From positions 1 to 20,512 of IMG/VR virus record IMGVR_UViG_3300044615_000513: a DNA stretch of 20,512 bases. One strand, given 5' to 3'. Shown here one piece after another: positions 1-6,387 of this stretch. The translations under genes were made by a program, and so were the position numbers. Within the stretch, counting starts at the first letter, position 1; each line of letters begins with the position of its first letter. This DNA is from a virus. The notes below the pieces were generated by a model. That model did no database searches. It saw only the letters and a list, made by a program, of their open reading frames with translations, and was not told the origin of the DNA.

Positions 1-110
1 ACCTGCTCAAGGCGCAGCACTTTCTTGAGAAATACATCGAGATCGCTCGCCACACTGAGCAGTCCGACGGTGCTGAACCGACCTCCGGCTACACTAATCA
101 AGACAGATGA
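1..110 (+). CDS. Unknown protein, C-terminal fragment (5' end outside window)
   Basis: An open frame (codons starting at position 3) runs from the left edge to a TGA at 108-110. It encodes about 35 residues ending in ...SGYTNQDR. The stop overlaps the polymerase start as ATGA, the usual sign of translational coupling, so this is the end of a real upstream gene of the same operon. The visible part is a short amphipathic helix (KAQHFLEKYIEIAR) followed by a polar tail. This is too little to assign a family. From its position it may take part in nucleotide metabolism or replication, but that is only a guess from context. Confidence 0.7.
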   Translation, partial: LLKAQHFLEKYIEIARHTEQSDGAEPTSGYTNQDR

Positions 111-1960
111 GCACCTGGGTGTTTGATACCGAAACTTACCGCAACCGCACGTTGTTCTGCGCCAAGAACGTAGACACCGGCGAGTGGTTTGACCTATGGC
201 GTCACGAGCCGGAGGCTCCTGAGCGGCTGAAGAAGCTGCTCACCTCCGGGGGCACTTTCGTAGGGTTCAACTCGCGGGAGTTTGACAATATCATCGTGGC
301 GGCGTTCTGCAACACCCGCACGGAGGCCGAAATCAAACGCATCGCGGATGATATCATCGGTAACCGCCTAGCGCCCTGGGCCGCGATGCGTAAGTACATG
401 CTGCCCGAGTTGCGTTTTGATTCGATCGACCTGATCGAGGTGGCTCCTTCGTTTGTGGGGTTAAAAGCCTACGGCGCTCGCATGCACATGCCTCGCCTTC
501 AAGACCTACCCATTCATCATGCCGAACTCATACGCCCCGAGCAGGAAGCCACACTGCTCGAGTACTGCCACAACGACGTTGAGACCACGGCCGAACTACT
601 GCGGCAGCTTGAAAAAGAGGTCCTGCTACGGGTGGAGATGAGCCGGCGTTACGGCGTCGACATGCGCAGCAAGTCTGATTCTCAGATGGCCGAGCAGGCG
701 TACATCACCAGCATGCGCCTTCAGCGACGGGAGAACGAAATCCCCCGTACGGTGCGTTATACGCCGCCGAGCTTTTTGCGGTTTCAGGACGCGCAGTTGC
801 AGGGGCTGCTTGACCGGGTGGCTGAGCACACGTTCATCATGAACCAGAACACCGGGCATGTGGTGCTACCGGACTTCCTGGGCGAGCGCACTATACCGTT
901 CGGCACCGGCGAGTATCAGCTCGGCGTGGGGGGTATACATAGTGTTCACGACCGAAAAGTGTGTTACGTCGCTGGGGCCGACGTCATCTGTGACATTGAC
1001 GCTGCTAGCTTCTACCCCAGCATCATCCTTGAGTGCGGTTTTGTGCCTGCCGGACTGGGTGAGGACTTCGTCCGCGAGTATCGTAAAATTTACGAACGGC
1101 GGTTGGAGGCCAAACGTTCTGGTGATAAGACCACGGATGCTACGCTCAAGATTTCTTTGAACGGCACATTTGGCAAGCTCGCCAGCCGTTACTCGGTGCT
1201 GTACTCGCCGGACTTGATGCTCGCTGTGACGCTGACTGGGCAGTTCACCCTGCTCATGTTGATTGAGTGGCTTGAGCTGGCTGGGGCGACCACGCTTTCC
1301 GCCAACACCGACGGTATCGCGATTCGGTATCCGGCCGCGCTCGAGGACACTATTCAAAAGGTGGTGCGTCGGTACGGTGAAATTTCTAAGTTTGCTTTTG
1401 AGTTTACACCCTACCGCGTGCTGGCGATGAAAGATGTTAACAACTACATCGCCGTCAAACCGGACCGATCGCTAAAGGTTAAAGGTATTTACGCACCGTT
1501 GTCGCTCAAGAAAAACCCCACTGCGCAGGTCTGCTCAGACGCTGTGGGGCAATGGTTAGCGCGAGGCACGCCGCTGCTCGACACGATACACGCCGCGCCG
1601 TTCAGAGACTTCATCTCAGCGCGTAACGTCACGGGCGGCGGTGCTCAGGCCGGTCAGTACTTGGGTCGCGTGGTGCGGTGGTATCAATCTAACGACCCCG
1701 CGCTGGAGCCGATACGTTATATCAAGAACAATAACAAGGTGCCTAAGACCGACGGTGCTCGAGCCTGCATGACCGTTGAGGACTTCATCAAACACCCGGC
1801 TGATCTCGACCACACTTGGTATCAAAAAGAGGCGATCAAGATCGCCGTGGCGGTGGGTTGTGAGAACTACCTCAGCTCGGAAGAGCTCGCGCTCATCGCC
1901 CCACCACCCAAACAACCTAGGAAACGTAAAAATGACAACACCTCTACAATCATCCGGTAA
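107..1960 (+). CDS. Family B DNA polymerase with 3'-5' exonuclease
   Basis: 617 aa; the replicative DNA polymerase of the phage. The N-terminal half is a DnaQ-like proofreading exonuclease: Exo I FDTET (D7, E9), Exo II GFNSREFDN (N55, D60) and Exo III YCHND (Y153, D157). The C-terminal half carries the family B polymerase motifs: motif A DAASFYPSII (metal ligand D298), motif B KISLNGTFG (K348, N352, G353) and motif C SANTDGIAI (D402), followed by a KxKGIY element near 457-462. In motif C the usual DTDS reads NTDG; the Asp matching the second, essential Asp of DTD is kept. At 617 residues it is short for the family, which suggests a reduced thumb and no long N-terminal domain. The start is fixed by an ATGA overlap with the upstream gene; the Shine-Dalgarno is weak, so coupling is likely. 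No primase or helicase is seen in the window. Confidence 0.93.
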   Translation: MSTWVFDTETYRNRTLFCAKNVDTGEWFDLWRHEPEAPERLKKLLTSGGTFVGFNSREFDNIIVAAFCNTRTEAEIKRIADDIIGNRLAPWAAMRKYMLPELRFDSIDLIEVAPSFVGLKAYGARMHMPRLQDLPIHHAELIRPEQEATLLEYCHNDVETTAELLRQLEKEVLLRVEMSRRYGVDMRSKSDSQMAEQAYITSMRLQRRENEIPRTVRYTPPSFLRFQDAQLQGLLDRVAEHTFIMNQNTGHVVLPDFLGERTIPFGTGEYQLGVGGIHSVHDRKVCYVAGADVICDIDAASFYPSIILECGFVPAGLGEDFVREYRKIYERRLEAKRSGDKTTDATLKISLNGTFGKLASRYSVLYSPDLMLAVTLTGQFTLLMLIEWLELAGATTLSANTDGIAIRYPAALEDTIQKVVRRYGEISKFAFEFTPYRVLAMKDVNNYIAVKPDRSLKVKGIYAPLSLKKNPTAQVCSDAVGQWLARGTPLLDTIHAAPFRDFISARNVTGGGAQAGQYLGRVVRWYQSNDPALEPIRYIKNNNKVPKTDGARACMTVEDFIKHPADLDHTWYQKEAIKIAVAVGCENYLSSEELALIAPPPKQPRKRKNDNTSTIIR

Positions 1961-2306
1961 CACCCGCACCGTATTTGTCGTGCAGGTTGACAACAGCAAA
2001 GACCTCAGCGATGCGCGTCGGTTCGGTCAGCTGCGGGCAGTCTTCAGCCGCCCCCGCAAACCGTATAACACCCGCATGATGATCGCTAAAGCGCGACGAG
2101 TGTTGAGTGAGTGGGAGCCGGGAGACTACCTGCTCATGGTGGGGGATCCGTCGCTGTGCGCCATATGCGCCGCGCTGGTCACCGAGCAGGACTATAAGTT
2201 GAACCTCTTGAGCTGGGACCGCGAGCTGTTCCAGTACATCACACACCAGTGGGACTTCGGCCAGAACGCCGAAGACTACGACGATTTCGCAACGGCGGAC
2301 GACTAA
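1932..2306 (+). CDS. Small conserved phage protein of unknown function next to the polymerase
   Basis: 124 aa, starting at ATG 1932, 29 nt inside the polymerase end. An AGGA about nine bases upstream supports this start over a longer frame from 1776, whose extra 52 residues are a basic low-complexity translation of the polymerase tail. The protein has a beta strand (TVFVVQVD), a basic middle (FSRPRKPYNTRMMIAKARRVL), a hydrophobic strand-turn DYLLMVGDPSLCAICAAL, and an acidic tail (EDYDDFATADD). From memory, small proteins with the PYNT...IAKAR...DYLLM.GDP pattern are common beside phage polymerases, but no function is known to me. Its place between polymerase and Sak4-like ATPase suggests a replication accessory role. 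Confidence 0.85.
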   Translation: MTTPLQSSGNTRTVFVVQVDNSKDLSDARRFGQLRAVFSRPRKPYNTRMMIAKARRVLSEWEPGDYLLMVGDPSLCAICAALVTEQDYKLNLLSWDRELFQYITHQWDFGQNAEDYDDFATADD

Positions 2307-2334
2307 CCGCCTCTACTCAGAAAGGAGAAACAAA

Positions 2335-3099
2335 ATGTCAAAAGAGAAGCAACCCACCCCCAGCAGCTGGCAGGACACGCTGCGCCGGGGTAAGCAGGCC
2401 GTTCCCCCGCGTATCGTCATCTACGGCGGCCACGGGATAGGCAAGTCGACGCTCGCCAGCCAGTTTCCGGCCCCGATCTTCATCAGTACGGAAGACGGCT
2501 TGGACTCGCTCGACGTGACGAGCTTTCCCCGAGCGACGCAGATCAACGACGTGGTGGAGAGTATTAAGACGCTCATCAAAGAGGAGCATCAGTTCAAGAC
2601 CGTAGTGATTGACTCGGTTGACTGGCTGATTGAGCCGCTGATTGTGAGCAATGTGGAGTCTTCCCACGAGGCCAAAGACCTCGCCTACGGCAAGGGGCAG
2701 ATGTTGGTCGCGGAGGAGTTTCGCGAGATCTTGCAGGGGCTCGACGTGCTGCGAATCAAACGCGGTATGAACGTGGTCTTGATCGCACATGCGGCGGTGG
2801 TGAAGTTCGAAGACCCCCGCACCGAGCCATACGATCGCTATCAGCCTAAGCTGCCGAATCGCTGCAACGCGCTGCTGCAGGAGTGGGCCGATGTGATTGC
2901 GTTTGCGGCGTTCAAAGTGATCATCCGCAAGTCTGACACCGGGTTCAACAATCAAAAGACCCGAGGCGTGACCACCGGCGAGCGACTGCTGCACTTTATT
3001 GAGAACCCCGCGTACGCTGCAAAGAACCGTTACGGTTGCCCCGACGAGATTGAGATGAAGATTGAAAATCTCGAAAAACTCATCCCCATTGCCGCTTAA
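2335..3099 (+). CDS. Sak4-like RecA-fold ATPase (AAA_24 type), recombination/replication
   Basis: 254 aa. A P-loop NTPase with Walker A GGHGIGKST (31-39), Walker B TVVIDS (D93) and a beta strand ending in VVLIAHA (H152), where RecA-like proteins carry a sensor residue. This layout and length match the AAA_24/Sak4 family: compact RecA-like phage proteins that promote single-strand annealing, known in phage HK620 to be stimulated by a cognate SSB. Here the next gene is a DUF669-type ssDNA-binding protein, which fits that pairing. The start has a strong AAAGGAG seven bases upstream (2321-2327). The C-terminal third (about 195-254) has no clear motif. The family call is secure as a P-loop ATPase and likely as Sak4-type; the exact activity is inferred. 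Confidence 0.88.
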   Translation: MSKEKQPTPSSWQDTLRRGKQAVPPRIVIYGGHGIGKSTLASQFPAPIFISTEDGLDSLDVTSFPRATQINDVVESIKTLIKEEHQFKTVVIDSVDWLIEPLIVSNVESSHEAKDLAYGKGQMLVAEEFREILQGLDVLRIKRGMNVVLIAHAAVVKFEDPRTEPYDRYQPKLPNRCNALLQEWADVIAFAAFKVIIRKSDTGFNNQKTRGVTTGERLLHFIENPAYAAKNRYGCPDEIEMKIENLEKLIPIAA

Positions 3100-3117
3100 T
3101 TAAAGGAGCCCCTTATC

Positions 3118-3615
3118 ATGGCAAAGTTTGGATTTGACACCGCCGAAGTTGATGTTTCCGCCCCCGCCGAGTACGACCCCATTCCTGAGGGTGAGTACAT
3201 TCTGAAGGCGCTCGACGCTGAGGAGAAGTCCACCAGCCGAGGCGACGGCAGCTACATCAAAGCAAAGTTTGAAGTCGTCAAAGGTGAGCACGCCGGCCGC
3301 CTGTTGTGGCAAAATTTCAACATCAACAACCCCAGCGAGAAAGCGCAGCGTATCGGCCGGCAGCAGCTCGTCGCCTGGGCCACGGCGTGCGGCAGGCCCG
3401 AAGCCGACGACACCGACAAGCTGCTTGAAAAACCGTTCCGCGCAGCGGTTGGTGTCGAGCCCGCCAGCAACGGCTACAAGGCGAGCAACAAAATCAAAGC
3501 GTTCCTGTTTGATGATGCTCCCGCAGCGGCAGCCCCAAAAGCCGCCCCCGCCCCTAAGCCCGCGCCCAAGGCCGCCTCAAAGCCCGCCGCCGCGTCTTCT
3601 AACCCCTGGGACTGA
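3118..3615 (+). CDS. DUF669-type single-stranded DNA-binding protein
   Basis: 165 aa. The first ~125 residues match the DUF669 pattern: a GEY strand near 26-28, then KFEVVKGEHAGR and LLWQNFNINNP followed by a helix, GRQQLVAWATACG. This family is taken to be an OB-fold ssDNA-binding protein of phage replication modules. Residues ~134-160 are an Ala/Pro/Lys-rich linker and the chain ends SSNPWD. A flexible linker ending in an acidic/aromatic tip resembles the C-terminal partner-docking tail of bacterial SSB (DDDIPF type), although only one acid is present here. AAAGGAG (3102-3108) lies nine bases before the ATG. Its position right after the Sak4-like gene suggests the two act together on ssDNA. 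Confidence 0.85.
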   Translation: MAKFGFDTAEVDVSAPAEYDPIPEGEYILKALDAEEKSTSRGDGSYIKAKFEVVKGEHAGRLLWQNFNINNPSEKAQRIGRQQLVAWATACGRPEADDTDKLLEKPFRAAVGVEPASNGYKASNKIKAFLFDDAPAAAAPKAAPAPKPAPKAASKPAAASSNPWD

Positions 3616-3620
3616 TCGCC

Positions 3621-4457
3621 ATGGTAGCCATTCCGCCCAAACCCGAGCAGCAGATAATTAACCGTGTCTACGCTGCCATTCAGAAAGAGAAAGCAGATTC
3701 TGAACTGTACTTAGGGCGGCTTGGCTCGTCTGGGATAGGTGAGGAGTGCGTCCGTCAGGTGTGGCTCAACTGGCGAGGTTTCGCCCGTGAGCAGTTTGAC
3801 GGACGTCTGTATCGCCTTTTTGAGACGGGGCACCTTCAGGAGGCGCGAATCGTAGATGATCTGCGCCGTGCGGGGTTCGCGGTCTGGGACAAACAACCCG
3901 ACGGACGTCAGTACGAGTTCGGCGACTCGACCGGGCACTTTATTACAAAAGTGGACGGCGTGGTCAGGGATGTTCCGGAGAGCGACAAACCGCACCTGCT
4001 GGAGGTGAAGACGCACAACAAAAACAGCTTCAGTTCGCTGCTGAAGAAAGGTGTAGCCGACTCAAAGCCTTCTCACTACGCTCAGGTGCAGATCAGTATG
4101 GCGCTCGGGGGATTCTCTCGGGCGCTGTATGTGGCGGTCTGCAAAGACGACGAGCAGTTCTACGTCGAGCGTATACGGGAGGACGCAGCCGAGCAAGACC
4201 GACTGCGAGCGCGAATCATCAAACTCACGGAGGCCCGGCTGCGTCCTGCCGGAATCAGTGATGATGGCTCAAGTTTCGGTTGCAGGTTCTGCAGCATGAA
4301 GGCGGTCTGCACCCGCGAAGTTGAACCCCTGCGTCACTGCCGCACCTGCCGCATGTGTACCCCAGGACCAGAAGGCAAGTGGGTATGCGAACTCAACAAC
4401 CACACCCTGACCCTCGACGAGCAGCGGGCCGGGTGTGAACACTACGAGGCCTTATGA
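3621..4457 (+). CDS. PD-(D/E)XK nuclease, Cas4/AddB-like, with predicted Fe-S cluster
   Basis: 278 aa. The catalytic core is visible: E74 in the first helix (LQEARIVDDL), D112 (KVDGVV), E128 and K130 (LLEVKT), then a helix with Q155/Q157 (YAQVQISMAL). This is the PD-(D/E)XK fold of the Cas4/RecB-nuclease group. A lone early cysteine, C43 (EECVRQVWL), together with C221, C224 and C230 (CRFCSMKAVC) gives the four-cysteine pattern that binds a 4Fe-4S cluster in Cas4 and AddB. A further C-terminal run, C240, C243, C246, C256 and C272, is not part of that pattern and looks like a separate metal knuckle. It starts 5 nt after the previous stop without a strong ribosome site. There is no CRISPR locus nearby, so a role in end resection or recombination is more likely than spacer acquisition. 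Confidence 0.88.
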   Translation: MVAIPPKPEQQIINRVYAAIQKEKADSELYLGRLGSSGIGEECVRQVWLNWRGFAREQFDGRLYRLFETGHLQEARIVDDLRRAGFAVWDKQPDGRQYEFGDSTGHFITKVDGVVRDVPESDKPHLLEVKTHNKNSFSSLLKKGVADSKPSHYAQVQISMALGGFSRALYVAVCKDDEQFYVERIREDAAEQDRLRARIIKLTEARLRPAGISDDGSSFGCRFCSMKAVCTREVEPLRHCRTCRMCTPGPEGKWVCELNNHTLTLDEQRAGCEHYEAL

Positions 4458-4930
4458 TCACTATCGGTATTGACCCCGGCTTGAGTGGGGCGGTGGGGGT
4501 GCTCAGAGACGGACGATTCGTCGCCGTAGAGGACATGCCTACCGTTGCTAAGGGTTCGGGTAGCGTTAAGAGCGAAGTTGACGCGGCGGGACTTCTCGCT
4601 ATCCTGAGGCACCACGTCGCACCGGATGAAGACGTAGCTGTGGTTCTTGAGCGCGTAAACGCTATGCCCGGTCAGGGGGTGAGTTCGGTTTTTAGCCTGG
4701 GGGACTCTTTCGGTGTGGCTCGAGCAGCGGTTGCGGCCGCTCGGTTGAGCCTTACTTATACGTCACCTGTGACTTGGAAGAGGCACTTCGGGCTGAGCTC
4801 TGACAAAGAGCAGTGCCGGGCGTTTGCAATCAGGCTCTACCCTGATGCGCCGCTCAACTTGAAGAAGTATGCCGATCGGGCCGAGGCGCTCCTCATGGCG
4901 CAGTGGCTTTATGAGAAGCATTTCAAGTAG
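4454..4930 (+). CDS. RuvC-like Holliday junction resolvase (RNase H fold)
   Basis: 158 aa. The N-terminus GIDPGLSGAVGV holds the first acidic residue D7. The second is E66 (VVLERV), and the C-terminal helix KKYADRAEALLMAQW gives D141 and E144. This D...E...D-x2-D/E spacing is nearly that of E. coli RuvC (D7, E66, D138, D141). Length is typical for the family. The enzyme would cut branched DNA made during replication/recombination and clear junctions before packaging. Its ATG overlaps the nuclease stop as ATGA, with GAGG just upstream. It is the last gene of the rightward operon and is followed directly by a hairpin. Confidence 0.92.
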   Translation: MITIGIDPGLSGAVGVLRDGRFVAVEDMPTVAKGSGSVKSEVDAAGLLAILRHHVAPDEDVAVVLERVNAMPGQGVSSVFSLGDSFGVARAAVAAARLSLTYTSPVTWKRHFGLSSDKEQCRAFAIRLYPDAPLNLKKYADRAEALLMAQWLYEKHFK

Positions 4931-4964
4931 AAAGAAAAACCCCCGAACCTAAACAGTTCGGGGG
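4931..4964 (-). terminator. Rho-independent terminator of the leftward late operon
   Basis: A perfect 9-bp stem, CCCCCGAAC (4940-4948) pairing with GTTCGGGGG (4956-4964), encloses a 7-nt loop. On the minus strand it is followed by a T-tract (TTTTTCTTT, complement of 4931-4939), so it is a textbook terminator for leftward transcription, 47 bases after the last late gene. On the plus strand the stem lies just after the resolvase stop but no T-run follows it, so it may only slow rightward polymerases. Weaker C/G tracts at 4972-4976, 4986-4989 and 5001-5004 could form alternative short hairpins. Confidence 0.88.
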
Positions 4965-5010
4965 AAGGTCACCCCCATGGACAAAGGGGCGACGAGGAGT
5001 CCCCGCACAC

Positions 5011-6375
5011 TCAGGGACTGGTAAAGCCGGAGTATATTGACGGTGCGGGGAGTTGCCGCCCGGCGGCCAGCGCACCATACCCTTTGGCTTGAGAAACTGC
5101 GCGTTCTTTCATCTTATCGTAAGCTAGCAGCGCCAGTGGTGAAGCAACCGCTAGCAGCGTTGAAGGTACGCGGGTTACTGGAAACGGAAACAACGAAAGC
5201 GCTGAGCTCCCGGCTCCAACGCTCGCGAGGATACCACCCGGAACGTCACCTTCTGAGAATCGGCTGTACGCCTGCTGCCCGAGATCGGCCATTCCTAGGC
5301 CTGCTAGCGCACCAGCTGCTCCGGGAAACGCTCTGTACCCAATATTTACTCCGCGTGAGACCGCCTGAGCACCGCGTGACAACGGTGAAGGCTGGCGGGG
5401 CTGAGGTGGTTCTGGAGGCGGTGGGGGCGTTGTGCCTTGGGTGGGAGGTACGTCGGCATAGACCTGACTCGAAGGTAGTAACACTCCCGAAGGTGTTGAA
5501 GTAAGGCCGGGTGCTTTAGCGAGCAGGGACTTCGCATCACCCGTTACAATCCCTTGACGCTTGAGCTGCTCGATGACTTTGGCCTGCTCGTTAGCGGCGG
5601 CAGCCTGTTGAGAGGTGCCTACGTTGTAGGTCTGTTGCCTCGCACGACCCGTAGCCCCTGCGTCCGTGGTGCCTTGCAGCTGCCGAGTGTGCATCGGGTC
5701 CGTAGGTATCGGGGCTGGGGGAGTGGCCGCCGGCTGAACCGCCGGGGCAACGGGTTTGGCCGAGCTCCGTAGCAGGTCGGTTGCGGCTTGTGCTACCCGT
5801 TCTCTACCTCTTTCGGTAAACCGGCTCGCCTGTGAACCTAAAGCAGCCCCCGCAGCGTCAATCGCAACGCGACTAGCGGTGGGGTATTCTTCATAGATTT
5901 TTCCAGGGAGTGCTTTGATCTCTTCAGTCAGCTTATCCCGCCGCTGTTGATCGGTGAGCTGGCCGTTAGTTTCCTCTGCGCTCGGACTTGAAGGTGCGGC
6001 TGCTGGTGGCTTTCCCCATGTGCCGCTCTCAAACTGTGCTACGGCGTCGGCTATTTTTTCGGCTGAGTCTTTAGGGAAAGGAGCGTTAGTACTTTCAAGA
6101 CCTAACGACCCGGCGAGCCAAATTTTGTAGTTGTCTTGGGCTTCCTGCGGGTTCTCGTTACCGCGTGGGGCATAACGTTCGATGAACTTATCGGGGCTGT
6201 TCAAACCACGCTTGAGCTTGATTTCAATATCATTGATGAGTGCCCGGCGTCCGTAGTCTTTGTTTTCAAAGATAGCGAACCCGTTCTCATCAACGCCTAT
6301 CTGGCCGTCATATTTTACCCCCGCCGGTGGGCGCAAATTACCCGGATTATTGTTGTACTCAGCCAACGTACTCAT
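5011..6375 (-). CDS. Probable internal virion/ejection protein with N-terminal muramidase-like domain
   Basis: 454 aa. The N-terminus has NNNPGNLR (8-15), then GF.IFENKDYGRRAL (32-46) and a segment RYAPRGNENPQEAQDNY (67-83). This order matches the lytic-transglycosylase-like domain of virion proteins such as PRD1 P5-type structural proteins, which locally opens peptidoglycan during DNA entry. Residues ~125-305 are low-complexity Ala/Gln/Pro; a Pro-rich linker (about 308-335, including PPPPPEPPQP) follows; then a long Gly/Ala hydrophobic stretch (~345-430) that could associate with membrane. AAGGAG lies eight bases before the ATG. It is the last gene of the late operon. The muramidase assignment rests on motif order only; the catalytic residue is not identified. 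Confidence 0.75.
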   Translation of the reverse strand: MSTLAEYNNNPGNLRPPAGVKYDGQIGVDENGFAIFENKDYGRRALINDIEIKLKRGLNSPDKFIERYAPRGNENPQEAQDNYKIWLAGSLGLESTNAPFPKDSAEKIADAVAQFESGTWGKPPAAAPSSPSAEETNGQLTDQQRRDKLTEEIKALPGKIYEEYPTASRVAIDAAGAALGSQASRFTERGRERVAQAATDLLRSSAKPVAPAVQPAATPPAPIPTDPMHTRQLQGTTDAGATGRARQQTYNVGTSQQAAAANEQAKVIEQLKRQGIVTGDAKSLLAKAPGLTSTPSGVLLPSSQVYADVPPTQGTTPPPPPEPPQPRQPSPLSRGAQAVSRGVNIGYRAFPGAAGALAGLGMADLGQQAYSRFSEGDVPGGILASVGAGSSALSLFPFPVTRVPSTLLAVASPLALLAYDKMKERAVSQAKGYGALAAGRQLPAPSIYSGFTSP

Positions 6376-6387
6376 CGGTGAGGCTCC

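Noticed and set aside
866-1357. Open frame of 163 codons opposite the polymerase
   Set aside because: It covers polymerase motifs A and B on the other strand and shows no independent signals.
1776-1931. N-terminal extension of the 124-aa protein
   Set aside because: The extra residues are Arg/Ser-rich translation of the polymerase C-terminus in another frame; the ATG at 1932 has AGGA upstream.
2338-2994. Open frame of 218 codons opposite the Sak4-like gene
   Set aside because: The forward frame has Walker motifs and a strong ribosome site; the reverse product is His/Arg/Leu-rich with no motif.
3269-3661. Second frame of 130 codons across the DUF669 gene
   Set aside because: Pro/Arg/Ser-rich shadow of the Ala/Pro linker; the DUF669 frame has a strong ribosome site and family pattern.
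3621-4457. CRISPR-type Cas4 as part of an adaptation module
   Set aside because: No Cas1, Cas2 or repeat-spacer array is present; neighbours are phage replication and recombination genes.
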